Assembly: GCF_043290135.1 (NCBI RefSeq)
Contig: NC_134710.1
Coordinates: forward strand, 202,486,692 to 202,550,691
Direction of reading: 5' to 3'
Origin: Rhipicephalus microplus
Taxonomy: Eukaryota; Arthropoda; Arachnida; Ixodida; Ixodidae
DNA: 64,000 nt
This document shows positions 1 through 12,300 of this stretch, one piece after another (position 1 is the first letter of the stretch; each line of letters opens with the position of its first letter). The notes beneath the pieces are model-generated. The model was not told the origin of the DNA. It saw only the letters and a list, made by a program, of their open reading frames with translations, and ran no database searches. The translations under genes were made by a program, and so were the position numbers.

Positions 1-1540
1 GTAGCCTGTAAGTCTTTTTTCGATTTTTGTGTTTGACAAATGAAGCGACCTTTTCGGCGAAAAGCACTTTTTTCGGAAAGTTGAGACAAAGCTAATAGGC
101 AACTGATCGCTGCTAGAAGCGCAGTATGAAGTTTTCCGTGACCATATATTTAAGAATGAGCTTGAAAAATGTTAGGTCTATTACACATTTAAACAGACCT
201 CGGACAAAGTAGCAGCACGCGAAATTAAACAAAATAACTTTTTGTTAAGAGACCATTCCCACAAGCCTTTTCCGTTTAAATCTGTTTTAAATCCCCAAGC
301 CACGTGATGTGACATAGAGTCCCCAGTAACTAATATATTCTTTCTGCAGGCAGATAACATGACATCTAGACTTCTTCTGTTTTGCACTCCTGCCGGGAAA
401 TGTGCATTTACACAAAAAAGGGCAAATCATCGGGTAATACTATGTCTAATGTCAAAATTTCCCAATCAGGAGCCTTACACCGATAGGATATCTTAGGTTT
501 GTGACTGAATTTAGTTTATATTAAGACAGCGAGTCCACCACCTCTACCAGGTCGATTCAAACAAAATAGCCGATACTTTTTAGGTAAAACTTTTGACCGA
601 GTGAAAGCCAGGTTTCTGGAAGTGAAATATTATCCAAAAAAATTGCGAAGAAAGTTATAATAAGTTTGTGGCTGCAGAAACATTTGATTTCTAATTGCAC
701 TGTGATATGTTTAATGGACCTATTTTAATAGTAGAACCGGAGCAGAAACTGCTTGGTTCAAGATGTCATTTCACAAAAAGTCTTTCTTAGACAGATTCTC
801 AAGGAAGTCCTTCTTGGACAGATACTTTTTCATTTCGAATCATGTGAAGAACTTTTTGACAGGGGAGACCAGGTACGCTTCAGAGCCTTATGACAGTCCA
901 TACTCATATCTGCAACGGCTTCCGAGTTGTCCGTTAGGGGCTACAGATCATCTTGTTCTGTAGTTTTGGAAAGCACTGCCTTAGGAGAGAGATCGCTGAC
1001 GTGCTGTCGCACTGTCTATCCCCGTGCGCTGCGACAACACTGAAGCCTGAGAATCCCAATCTTGCGTATATGCTACCCCAAGAATTTGAGAGAGTTCATT
1101 AGAAACCAATTGTGGCAAGGTTTCAAAAAGGTTGTTTGCGAGGCGTTCGATTGCCTTTTCCGTAGCCTTCTTTATAGCTTCTGCGACAAATTTTGCGAGG
1201 AATGCATCCGAGGCGGCGGTATTACGAGCTGCGACGCCTGCATAGCCTTTGGATCTCTCCTCCATTTCCGCTACTGCTTCTCTCCGAGAGCACCAGTGCG
1301 TTCTACAATATCCACCATACCAAGCTTGCTGCCTTTTGCCACACGATCTGCACAGTCTGCAGGGTACGCCCCACTACATAAGCAGCACCTCTCTTCATCA
1401 GAGCTAAAGTCTCGGCTGTTATGGCTCTCTCCTGACTAGTGGCTTCTGATCGGCACCCTTTAACGTTGTGTCCATGCCGCTAATATTTCAAACACTGTAG
1501 AGGTTTGGGGGAAAGTGGCTCTGTAATTTAGATTAGTGGT
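1..1540 (-). mobile_element. Degenerate non-LTR retrotransposon: ORF1 end and endonuclease domain
   Basis: Read on the minus strand, this decayed LINE runs off the left edge of the window. At about 1500-1450 there is a damaged CCHC zinc knuckle in which the second Cys is Tyr and a stop follows. A second Cys-rich motif (CCLCSGAYPADC) lies near 1380. An open stretch at 1265-981 is Ala/Lys/Glu-rich (KGYAGVAARNTAASDAF), like the end of an ORF1 gag-like protein. At about 560-181 the apurinic-type endonuclease appears, with GRGGGLAVLI and then GDSMSHHVAWG, where the usual GDFN Asn/Phe positions are lost. ORF1 knuckles followed by this endonuclease fit I/Jockey-type LINEs. Many frameshifts and stops make it non-functional. 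The order is seen directly; the clade is inferred. Confidence 0.6.
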
Positions 1541-1559
1541 CATGTCTTAATTTATAAAG

Positions 1560-4500
1560 GTCTGACTGTTCCTAAAAAGGTCACGATCACTGATTCGGTT
1601 GGGGTTTTTCAGCTGTCAATCATACGGGTGCACCTGTATACAGAAATTTCGCCCGCCAAAGAAAACAAATGCAGTATTTCTGCAGGCGTCAGGCTTGTGT
1701 CTGCAACACAGGCGTCTATACACGCAAGCGTCCGATTCAAACGACACACCGACTATTTGGGTAACGAAGAACGCTGTTTTTTTATTAGACACTTTTTATA
1801 TATCTTTGAACGTGAAGATGTTGTGCGCACAAACGCGTTGAGGGGCACAGAACGCGGCTTAAGCCAGCGTGTCTGCTGTCGAAACAGCAACGCACGTTAC
1901 AGTGTCTACACCACGAACTACTCCTTTCAAGCATGCGAGGTGTGCTGGAATGAACGAGCTGACCGGATGCACTGCAAACTACGAGCACTGCAGAAGCTCA
2001 CGGATGCATTCCTAATCTGCAGAACAGCACAACGTGCCTCCGCGACTGGACTGACGAAACTCGGTGATCTGCTGGAAATACGGAGTGGATTTCCGAAGCC
2101 CCACTTAAATCGCCTTTGGGCTCTTCATCAGGATGGTACCCCATTGGTAGGTACCAGAGCCGCGGGAACGCATCTCACTCCACTGCGTAACAAATAGCTA
2201 ATCTGTCAATTCATGGCCGTAGCGGCAGCTAACCAGGCCGAGAGATGAAAATGACATTGAGATGGAATGACTCTCTTTAGTTAACAAAGACCCATACAGC
2301 TGAAAAAAATAAACACTCTCATGTAGAAATTAGGATGCTGCCACCCCATCCTACGCCCGGGCAGCTTCTTCACAGCCGCGGACACAGTGAACGTTCATAA
2401 CTCCCACAACTCAAACCCAGCTGAAAACGAAACGCACTCCCTACTCTGGACAGATTCAGATGGCGAGCAGCTCAGGCGATCATGAATAAATTTTTCTGAT
2501 GTGGCACGTGCTAACATAGCGGGTACTGAACAAAAATCAAGAATCCGAATGCCAACAATTGCAGTTAGAATAATTAACGCAAATGAGTAAAGTATGAAAG
2601 CTAACACCGCATTCGAGAAATTAGTTTGCTTATAAGAGAACCAGACGGGGCAGCGACGCGCCTTTATCTAATTTTTGTCACGTAGTCACCGGGAAATTCC
2701 TCCGGACGCAACAGAACGGACTCCTTTTCTTCGTTCCCGACATGCTTGGTTTAAATATTGTGTAGATTGGAGACTTGGAATTCTATAATGTTTATATAAA
2801 GTTACATGCCACAAACTAACGCCCTACAAACTTTCCGTATAAACAAACAACCCCGGCTGATACGCTTATGCTTAAGGCCACCTTTCGGCGATCTGCCTTT
2901 GCCATGGGTACCTGCCAGTACCTGGAGCGTAGATCTAGCGAATAAAAGAATGCTGCTCCCTGCAGTGTATTCAATTCAAGACATCAACAATGCACGACAG
3001 CGGGTAGATATACTTGCGCATTTTGCTCATTACATGTCGTTATGTCTGTGTGCCGGAGTCGACACAAAATTCCATAGAGCCGTTTGCTTTTTGTTTGTTT
3101 TTTGTACCTACCGAGAAGCACACCAATTTTTGGAAGGCTTGATGATGCCGCGTCCCACTATAAATATATGTCCTCTACTTGATGGTAGACGACACGACGT
3201 TCATAATAGAAAGAGTAATGACGCTGGCACGAGTAGGGCTTGTTAACCACCGTGAACACGGTGAACTACCACTGATGTTCGGCCTGCAGATGCTTTATCA
3301 CAGTCTGATGAGGAACTAAACGCTGAACGAAGTTTACTGTTTATGAATATTATGTTGGCAAAAGCACAGAACCGATGGCATTGACGAAGACATCTACGGG
3401 GCAATAGCCCGCCGAGGGAGCGACTGCACAAATAGAAAGTAGTGCCGTAGCATATGGTAGGGTTGCCGTTAGGTGAATTTGAAAGTAGCCAGGATTCAAG
3501 CCAAAAAAAGCCACAGTATACACGGAATTTAATTTCATCGCCATATTAGTAGCGAAACAGAGCAGAAGCAGTATTCAGAGTAGTTTTTATTTTTCAAGAA
3601 TAAGCATGATTTTTTTAATATGTAAGACCAATGAAATAAGAGCATGAAATTTTACCTCTTCCTTGGTCTTCAAATCCCACATAAGCTGCAAATACGCGAT
3701 TAAATTGCAATAATTTGAGCACACACGCAAATATTTTATGTGAAGCAAATAGAGTTCTTTTTGCCTGCACATTTTTTTTTTCATTTCAGCCAACAAGTCA
3801 AAGGGAACATTAAACGTTGACGCAGTTTTTCCTTCAAATCGCAGGTCGACTTTGTTGATAAAGCTTATATACTGCCAGTATTGATTTAGATGTTGAAAAA
3901 TCTGGTAGAAGGTGAACAGCATCGCTTCATTTCTGTTGCTCTGTTTTTGTCAAGTTCTCACGAGAACACGCGCTGCGCGTCAGAATTAGAAACTTGCGCG
4001 CGACATCACCACATGGCGAGCAGTGCCAGCGTCACGTAATGTTACTGTATATGCTACTTTTAGGTAGCAGAATTGCGCATCTGTTTCACAACGCCGCTAG
4101 CAAACATGCACTGCGGAGAAGCTGATGCAGAGGCCACGTCCGAAAAACGTGGCTGCACCACCGAAAGCGGTCGCCGTCCCCCTGGAATCTGTCAAGTGAA
4201 CGTCGTGCGCTCTGTAGGCTACAAACTGGTAATTTTATTTGCTATAGATCCATCTCCTTAAGCTTCGACAGCAAAGTATTTGGGTGGATTTGCCACCATT
4301 TTCGGAAATTACGCTTTGCGTAACCAGAGAGACTAAAAAATGCTCTTGTACTCCCGTGGCACAGTCCCGAAAGGAGGTGTTTCTTCTTTCTTCGCCGGTC
4401 GTTTACACGCCAGGCACGTCGACTAGTGATCGGCCACGCGCTTCGTCGCTCGGCGACAAGATTAAGCAAGTCTTCTGCAAGAACAGCACGGCTTCACCGC

Positions 4501-5306
4501 ACAACTATGGTTGCTAGCTAGGCAGATGGCGGACCTATGCGCAACTCTGCTCCCGTAGTGCCCGTAGGGAGCAGGAACTCTAGCGGCACGTTTGCCAACC
4601 TGTACGCAACTTCGTTGCGCCCGCGATGGGGTGCCTTGATGATCCCCAACTTGCTGTTGGCGGGGGGACACGCGCGCGCAACAGCGCATCATCTCACATG
4701 GCAGAAAAGCTTAGAAAAGGTATGTTTTTTTCTGCAAATAATATGTAAAATGGCTACTTAATGCGTCAAAATAGAAGTTCAAAAGTAGCCAAAATTAGGC
4801 ACGGAGAAAACCTGAAATTCTCGTCGCCAGATGGGGTCATCATGTAACTAATTCAGCGAAAAGTAGCCCCGGCAACCCTGGCATTGGGCATATATTAGCC
4901 AGGAGAACGCAATAAAAAACTCGCAGTGTACCTTATGCATCCGCCCCAGACAACTAAACAGCGGAGAGAAACAGTCATCCTCCTCTGCTATTTCTCAGTC
5001 GATGTACTGATCCTCCCCCGCTCCTCTCCAAAAGCTTTCTGCATCTGACATAGATCTACACAGCCATGCCTCTACGATCTCAGGCATGGCAAGCTTTCTG
5101 CATCTCACCTGTTTTTGCATTGTTTCCGCGATCAGCCCCCCTTTGGCCAAACGACGGTATCATGTGATGAAATCATCATGCGACACCATGATGACGTCCT
5201 ATCGTCGTGGGATGAGGATTCGTTGCATCACTCGAGTCGACGTCGCTGACGGCAACAGCCAATTTTCGCGCTTGATGAGACACCTAAAGCATTCGCCTTA
5301 AAAAGC

Positions 5307-5310
<4 letters not shown>
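1560..5310. other. Long stretch without a recognisable gene
   Basis: I see no exon, RNA gene or known repeat that I can support here. Open frames of 189 codons (1628-2197) and 146 codons (2806-3246) occur on the plus strand. Neither shows a domain, a signal peptide or convincing splice context, and their composition is mixed. A, T-rich and pyrimidine-rich patches are frequent. It may include unrecognised exons or old repeats. Confidence 0.4.

Positions 5311-5312
<2 letters not shown>

Positions 5313-5346
<34 letters not shown>
5313..5346. repeat. (TAA)n microsatellite
   Basis: About eleven TAA units directly abut a fragment of the window's common SINE. The SINE is in reverse orientation, so the repeat sits at its 3' tail. 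Tail-associated trinucleotide repeats of this kind usually grow from the retroposon tail. Confidence 0.9.
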
Positions 5347-5347
<1 letters not shown>

Positions 5348-5395
5348 TGCCAGGGTTTAACGTCCCAAAACCACGATGTGATTATGAGAGAGAGA
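5347..5395 (-). mobile_element. 3' fragment of tRNA-derived SINE (family A)
   Basis: The piece GGGTTTAACGTCCCAAAACC followed by GATTATGAGAGA matches the 3' end of the SINE found complete at 25234-25474 and 51755-51995. Only about 50 bp remain. Confidence 0.75.
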
Positions 5396-5559
5396 GAACA
5401 TTAATTAATTGGGGAGCTGGAGAGGTTTGCCTGGTTTTTCATCTCACAGGCTACTCCAGGTGCCGGGTGATGACAATTATATATAATGATGAACACACAG
5501 CACATACAGGTAAATACACGCATAACAGCTACATAACACGTACAGTCTCTCACAGCACT

Positions 5560-6600
5560 GAACTATTTACAACATTTCATTCTAGCATGTAGCCGGTAAA
5601 AATGTCAGTAGCACTTTTGTGGAGTCTAACGCACTGGAGCTGTTCTGCCGTAAGCCTAGAATATTTTTCAACTCTAAGTTTGCGTCCGATTGTATCTTTG
5701 AGGACATCTTCAGAGACTGTCTTTGATGCGTATACCGTGCACTCACAGAGGACATGATTGATGTCTTCAACGACGTTACATAGTGCACAAAATGCCGAGT
5801 CTGACAGTCCAATTTTGTTGCTGAAGTAATTCATATATGCAACCTTTAATCAGATGCAGTGTAAGCATTATTCATCTTACAATGCCTGTTGAGGTTTCGC
5901 GGCATCCTGAAGCGACACGATGGATCGATCTTGTACAGAGGCCCATACTGTTGGCTAGGGTCTGTCCAGAGGGATCACCAAAGGTGCCAAGCGTGTGCCG
6001 ACACTAGCGTTGCAGCGTCGTGCCTCGAGAAAGGTGTATCGAAGATTTCTGCAGAAGTGTCATGTCCAGCTTTGGCAGCGTCATCAGCCCGGACATTGCC
6101 TTGTATTCTTCAGTGGGCAGGTATCAACTGCAGAAAAATGCGGTGATGGAGGTCACATGCTTTCTTGCATAGGCGTTTGATGTCCGTGACGAGTTGATCC
6201 TGTGTGCGTGGAGACTTCAGGGACTGCAGCGCTGCTCTTGAGTCAATGAATTGAGTCAGTGAAGATGACCCAGGACTTTGCTGTCTGGTCCACGGTGTAA
6301 TTCATTGCAGCCCGCAGTGCAGCCAGTTCGGTGGCTGTAGATGAGGTGCAGTGATTGAGAGTGGTAGAGATGGAGACATTGACAGATGGAATCCAGACGC
6401 CAATGGCAGATGATGTATACGTAACACAGCCGTCAGTGTAAAAGTGACGATGAGCTCTGTAGCTGTTTTCCACATTTTCTTGAGTGAAATATCTGAGTGC
6501 TGGTTCGGGTGTGCGTTTCTTGCTCTTGAACCCAGGCACAAAGGTGACTATGGTCCACGAAGGCGTTTTCCACGATGGCTCTGCACTGCGACACCTGTGG
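5560..6600 (-). mobile_element. Degenerate non-LTR retrotransposon: RNase H domain and C-terminus
   Basis: On the minus strand an RNase H domain is recognisable from about 6540. It shows YTDG (first Asp), then STATELAALRAA with the conserved Glu, then FTDS (second Asp). Downstream come LIPAHCRIQGN-like remnants and, at 5834-5577, a Cys/His stretch (CALCNVVEDINHVLCEC) typical of the C-terminus of RNase H-bearing LINEs of the I group. Frameshifts separate the blocks, and no reverse transcriptase is seen upstream, so the copy is truncated at its 5' side, where a SINE lies. The RNase H motifs are seen directly; the LINE group is inferred. Confidence 0.7.
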
Positions 6601-6602
6601 TT

Positions 6603-6748
6603 TTTCTTGACGTGCAGCCAAATCTGAACACACGAACCTACATCATTTTCGCCTCCATCGAAAATGCAGCCTCCGCAGCCGGGATTTGATCTCGCGACCT
6701 GCGGGTCAGCAGTCTAGTACTTAAGCCACTAAACCACGACGTCGGGGC
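6603..6748 (-). mobile_element. SINE family A, truncated copy
   Basis: In reverse orientation it carries the tRNA-like head (CACTAAACCACGACG near 6740, with the box-B complement near 6690) and the start of the body (TTTTCGCCTCCATCGAAAATG). The 3' half is missing and the truncated end abuts LINE sequence. Confidence 0.8.
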
Positions 6749-6842
6749 CCAAGAATATAGTAAACTGGCATATTTATTACTATTTTTTATAATGGTTTGG
6801 TATTTTCTTGCCAAATTCACAAGACATATAGTAAAATCTCCA

Positions 6843-6955
6843 TTCACTACCTGGGGTTCTTTAACGCGCACGTAAATTGAAGTACATGGGCCTCAATCAA
6901 GCGTTTTTGCCTCCATCGAAAATGCGGCCGCGATCAGACCTCACGACTTGGCCTT
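6843..6955 (-). mobile_element. SINE family A, strongly diverged fragment
   Basis: The blocks ACCTGGGGTTCTTTAACG, GGGCCTC and GCCTCCATCGAAAATGCGGC are in the same order as in intact copies, but the spacing and the tRNA-like head are eroded. It is an older copy than its neighbour at 6603-6748. Confidence 0.65.
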
Positions 6956-7599
6956 ATAAAGTTTGTCCCCAAGCATTCTGACGTGACGACAAACGGGAGC
7001 AATAAGCTCGAATGGCGCACGCAAGTGAATGACGGCGTAAAAAAAGAGATGGGCACACAGCATAGGTAACAAGTACATAGTACAGTGACCGAGAGAGGAG
7101 CAATAATAATGTCAGAGTCAGCACCCACTCGCAAGCAATGTTCATAGCCAACGTCGGAGCAGAGGACAATTCAAATCTTAGCTCCTGTATTTTATTGAAC
7201 CGATTTGCATTTTTTGAAGACGACGCACGGTCATACACAGCTGATATTGCACAGTCAAAGCATGTAAATTTCCGCCTCCTAACAGCTATATCAGAGGAGG
7301 TGGCGCTAGATTATTGACAGTACCACTGCTTATTCCTTACAGTAGCAATATTTTTTCTTAAGGTAGCAATTATTTTTATGAAAATACCACGACAGCTACG
7401 CAAAAACTGCTTACAAATTTGCGAGATTCGACCAAGAATAGTCTTGCTAATGAGCCAGGAATTACATTATTATGACGAAAGCTCTACTACTCCACACGCC
7501 TCGTAAGATCATTCATATAGCGTCACAATGACCCTGTACCTTCGAAGCGCAAGCACAAGGTGCGTCTAGTCGGCTTTGGGAGTGAATGAGTGAAAACAT

Positions 7600-8070
7600 T
7601 TATTGAAAAAAAGGAGAGGTGCAGCTCTTTAGAGGCTTCATAGTGGGTGGAGTCCTTATTTCGGGATTCCATTGGTGACACTTGTTAACCTATCCCTTTG
7701 GACCAGGGCCCTTTGGGCTTGAAGGTCCAAGCAAACCAGCAAGGTCGCCTCCCACTCCTCTCTGTTTGGGTTAAGGTTGGAGCGAAGAGCTGAGTTGAGC
7801 TGGCAAGCCCAAACGATATGGTAGGTGTCAGCCACCTGCCCACAGTATTTGCACTTGCCAGTGAAGGAAGAATTGAAACGTTGCATGGTTGCCACGTACA
7901 ATAAAGTATTGGTGAAGATCCTCAGCAAGATGCGTTCATTAACTTTCCCCAGCCCCTTTGCAGGAGGTGGTTATTGACGATGCTGATCCTGTAATAGGTC
8001 GTAATATCTTTGAATGTCAGCTTTGGAGAGTGAAGAGCCTCATGGCTCGAGACGCGAGTTAAACAAAAAT
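7600..8070 (-). mobile_element. 3' end of a non-LTR retrotransposon
   Basis: On the minus strand a block near 8060-7930 is separated by a frameshift from the frame at 7928-7656. That frame reads KCKYCGQVADTYHIVWACQ and ends in NGIPK followed by a stop. The C-x2-C-x7-H-x4-C pattern before an amphipathic tail is typical of the C-terminus of tick LINE ORF2 proteins. A short 3' UTR with an A-rich end (T-rich on the plus strand, near 7600) follows. No reverse transcriptase remains upstream, so this is a 5'-truncated insertion. Confidence 0.6.
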
Positions 8071-8109
8071 AGCGAAATGCTTTCGCCTCCCGAAGGCTAC
8101 AACCACAGC

Positions 8110-9003
8110 TGCCAGGGGCGTAGCCAGGGGTAGAATTACGGGCCGTACCCCCCTCCTCGAATTTCGCCATGCATACATACGCAAAATGACCATTTGTTTG
8201 CCCGGCCCCCCATTAGATCAAGGAGGTGCCCCCCTCACCGAAAAAAAAAAGTTTCTGCATGCCGCCCTGGCAGCTCCGCTGATCTGTTGTCCCTGCTACA
8301 GGTTTCTCGCTCCAAATGACGCCACGTGATCAGCTGCGGAGAGGCGTCGCAGCTGAGCTTTCTCGGAGTCTCACCGCTGCGATGCCACGTGACTAGGTGG
8401 TTTAACGGCTGGTTCGCTGGCGCTCGATGAACAGTCTCGCAATAGATGACGCATCGAGTGGGCTGTCCGCGCGTGCGCTTCAGCACAAGCGACAAGAAGC
8501 CCAGTCATCCAGTACACATAGCTACACGCCACGCTGCAAAATCTCAAGCAAAACAAAACGTTACCTGCTGAAAAACCGGAACGAATGGAAGTCAGATTAA
8601 CACGTTGTAGGAAATTTACGAAGGGCGTAAGCGAGCTAAGGTAGCAGTTACTGCAGCTGTGATCTTGTATTTGCAACAAAAGTCAAGCCTAATATACATT
8701 TCGCTCGTGATAACTTGGTTCACATGAATTGAATCTTAGCTAATTATATTTTGTGCCCCATTTTGTTCTTGTGGCGGGTCTTTAAAACTTGAAGATAATC
8801 AAAGTATCTCAAAGCAAGTTTATGTTGTTTGATTCTCCTAGAGTGTCTGTGTTCCGATGTATTCCTCAGATATTTAATCAAAAAAACCCTGCCCAGCGAA
8901 TCTCATATGCATACCTGCACGGAAGGGTAGCAGTTCTTACAAGCCACTTCGCTCTACTTATTTCGAAATGCACAGATTCATTTATTTATTCATATATTTA
9001 TTC
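8110..9003. other. No gene; G/C-tract repeat and unassigned sequence
   Basis: Around 8115-8260 is a patch with GGGGCGTAGCCAGGGG and C-runs. Similar runs occur near 23960-24020 and 56180-56240, which suggests an abundant low-copy repeat. The rest to 9003 has no supported feature. Exons of the downstream CLCA-like gene could be hidden here, but none was recognised. Confidence 0.4.
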
Positions 9004-9103
<100 letters not shown>

Positions 9104-9156
9104 CAGGAGAAAATTAAACAATGAAGCTTGTGCACAACAGTAGAAACCAAATGCAG

Positions 9157-9363
9157 GTATTCCAGAAGACAGACGTGAATCTACGAAACGGCATCAGTGG
9201 CAACTTCAGCTTCAAGTCCTTTGATTCCAACGTGCTTTCATTCATACTAGCCTGCCCTGACGTGTACAGCATTGAAGAAGGTGATGTAATCTTCAACGGG
9301 ACTGTGGTGCCATCTCACCGGGTCAAGATGTCTATGTTTGCCACGGAACACGTGCTCACTGAG
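9157..9363 (+). CDS. CLCA-like gene, first recognised exon
   Basis: This exon has 69 codons, phase 0 at both ends. The donor GAG|GTACGA is clear. The acceptor after ATGCAG at 9156 has a weak pyrimidine tract, so the 5' edge is uncertain; 9166 and 9173 also follow an AG, but only 9157 starts in phase 0. The residues ISGNFSFKSFDSNVLSFILA fit the region after the VWA domain of CLCA proteins, a beta-sandwich segment. Further exons must lie upstream. Confidence 0.65.
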
Positions 9364-12300
9364 GTACGAAATGGTGCCGCGACATAATGACTTCCCTCTC
9401 TTAACTGAACTTCCCACCTTAAAGGTGCAGTTCAAGATGGTTTTATACTATATGTCTTCGGTTTCAATCATTTCTCTACTATGCGGATGTCCGTATAACT
9501 GATTTTCTACATTTCTTATGCATGTTAGCATTCATACTGCCCTCTTTTAGTAATGCTTCGCTGTCAATCTCAATTTCATTGCTTGTTGTACAGTCTTTAG
9601 CTCTGAAGTTCTATTGTAATGCACCAAGTTTCTTCATCATACTTCTGTAGTGGTAAAATGCAATGACTGTACTCCTTCCATTTATTTTATAGCGCTTAGT
9701 ACCATGCAATCATGACTTGGTAGTCCTTTTGATTTGTACTAAGACAAATTTTTTGTTATATAGATTTGCTTCTCTTAAGCCTGGTTTTCTGTGTCCAAAT
9801 GAGAATACTCCTGCAGAAGTTTTACAGGCTACTTTTATTTAATTCTATTCCGGCTAGGCTACTTGACATAACGCTAGTCTAGTTCGCAATAATCTCCACA
9901 ATCTTATATTTCGTCGGGTAAGGTCCTCAGTCACTCGTGGCAAGTTATGTAAATTATTGCTGAACATGATAACACCTTAAGGCCCAACCACATGCATGCG
10001 ATGTTCTAGCGACAGCGACAAGCGCCAGCGACATACTTGCTCCATCGCGCCGTCGCATCGTGACGGCTGCAACCGCATGTCGGCGACTAAGTGTCATTAA
10101 TGTTTGAATGAAAAATATTGCGTGCATACCTATCAATTGCAAATAGAAGTTTAAAAGTTGGTCAATGTCAACATGCCACATTTATTACTGCTTTGTTTGG
10201 CTTAAGGAAGCTACAAAAGCATTTAACGGCCTTCTTTTTTCGCAATCTCTGGTTTAACCGCAACAGGCTGCCTGGAAGCGTATACGCTACGACGGCTACG
10301 ACGCATTTCGCATGACGATTTCACATTGCCGCAAGCGACCAAATTGACACAAGCTTGCATCGAGACATCAAAACAAACATTCGATAACAAGGTTTGCGAG
10401 AAAATACGGCCACTCTCTCTCTCCGCGCGATATGAGAATGTAAAAAATTCCCAAGCATTTCCCCGAGGGTGAACATGGTTAAGTGCGAATGCACGGGGTG
10501 ATGCTATGAGGGGTATTTATTAATTCGCACTATTATATTTATTATACACACTATGGTGCCTTTATGGTGTAATGGTTCCTGGGAATCGCAATTTGATCAC
10601 ACGGGGGAGTTTACGTTAACTCACTGGCGAATGCCAACGAATTTTACCTTTACTCCCCCTCATAGCATCACCCCATGCATTCGCACTTAACCATGTTCAC
10701 CCTCGGGGAAATGCTTGGGAGTTTTATTACTGATGATGATGATTAAAGTGTAATTAATGAATTTAAGTGTTGTTTGTCATGAAGCATTTGTACACAGATA
10801 CATTATATACGAAGTATTATTTATTTACACTTCACGACGCGTCCGGACGAGCAAAGTCCAGGGCTCGCACCCTCTCCCGCGCGGCACGTTCACTGGCTGG
10901 AACGGCTTCGGGAACGTCCACTCGCCGTTGACGATTGCGAGCGGCGTCTTGACGCCGGCCTTCATCGCCCTTCTCCGCCTGACGCTTGCGTTGTCGTTCC
11001 ACATCTTGGGCCGCGTTCGCGGCTCGATGCTGACGCCTCATCTCGGCTTCACGAGCGCGCAGTTCTCCATCCGCTGCACGCTTCGCCCGCTTGTCCTCGG
11101 TCTCGCGAGCGCGAAGTTCGGCATCCTCTGCACGCTTCGCCCGCTTGTCCTCGGCCTCGCGAGCGCGCAGTTCGGCATCCGCTGCACGCTTCGCCCGCTT
11201 GCACTCGGCCTCGCGAGCACGCAGTTCGGCATCCGCTGCACGCTTCGCCCGCTTACGTTCGGTCTCACGAGCCCTTCGCAGCGCCGCCTTGTCTTCCAAC
11301 GTCGGCGAAACCACCGCGGTACCGTCACCTCCAACGACGGGTGCAGTGCTGGCATTCGGTTGTACTGCATTCGTTGTTGATGGTAGCGTTGTCTCCAGGA
11401 CATCCATCGCACGACCCGCTCTCGACGGGAGACTGAGAGAGAAGGCGGGCGCGCGAGAGAGAGGGGTGCGCGCGCAGCTGCAGCGAGCGAGGAGAGCGGA
11501 GGAGCGAGCGAAGGGGGAGGGGGTATAAGGCGCGTTACTGACACCGGTATCAGCGTCGCGTCCGTGGCTTATTCGGTAGAGCGTCGCACTGCGGCCCGCT
11601 AAGTCCTCTTTCTTTTAAAGATAGAGAGAAGACTGCGGACGCCGCCGATGGCGGTGGATGGTTTGGGGTCGCTTATAAAGTGTATTCACACTTAAAAAGA
11701 TAGTCAATACCTTGCATTCTTTGAAGTATGCACTGATAACAAGCATCGAGAGCAAATTGCAAACGAAGTGAGGACCAGGAGTGCAGTTGCCGGAAATCGC
11801 CTCGCTGGCGTCTGGGCTACAAGCGGATCTTATCTAGTTTTCCAGAAACGGGCGACGAGACAAGCGGCGCCGACGGGGTGGGCCTCGGCGACAGCGAATC
11901 TTGTCGCTCGTCCCTGTCGTTTGAACTGCAGGCACAAATGAAGTTTGTCCAATCCAGTGTCGCTGTCGTTAGAAAATCGCGTGCATGCGGTTCGATTCCT
12001 TCCCAAAATGATGAATACCGGCCCCCTTCATAGTAAGCTGAGTATTTTCCCCTTGTGAACCATTAGGGTGAGATTGTAATCAATAAATTTGTTCACAAGC
12101 ATATCCTTCCTGTGTATACCAGTTTTTCCTCGCTTCTATTTCACCAATATACGTTACGCCATATTGGTGGTGAAGAGAGCCATCATTTAACGCTTCCGTT
12201 GTGTGAGTAAAATATAATAATATAACAATTAGGCGCGTTAAAACACAAGCAGATATAAAAAACACATCCATTACGCTGCACAGACATACTGCGCGGTGAT

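Larger units (their letters stand above)
9986..11992. mobile_element. 2-kb terminal-inverted-repeat element in a CLCA intron
   Basis: The left end AACCACATGCATGCGATG (9986 on) is the inverted match of the right end, whose plus strand ends CGCGTGCATGCGGTT at 11992. The arms are about 34 bp with a few mismatches and run inward into GCGACAGCGAC, and GCGAC/GTCGC motifs recur in the subterminal 100 bp on both sides. This is the build of a non-autonomous DNA transposon. No transposase is visible and I could not define a TSD. It carries two further repeats, a palindrome at 10450-10719 and a 54-bp tandem repeat. The superfamily is unassigned. Confidence 0.65.

Noticed and set aside
1628..2197. 189-codon plus-strand frame as a gene
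   Set aside because: No domain, no splice context and no family resemblance. It is not convincing among the many overlapping frames.
4284..4517. Possible upstream CLCA exon (Cys-containing frame)
   Set aside because: Only a vague similarity to the post-VWA Cys region. There is no conserved block and no phase-consistent splice sites, so it was not included in the gene.
10757..11380. Long plus-strand open frame (207 codons) over the 54-bp repeats
   Set aside because: It is antisense to the charged-repeat frame and is open only because the repeat unit is divisible by three. Its composition is repeat-driven.
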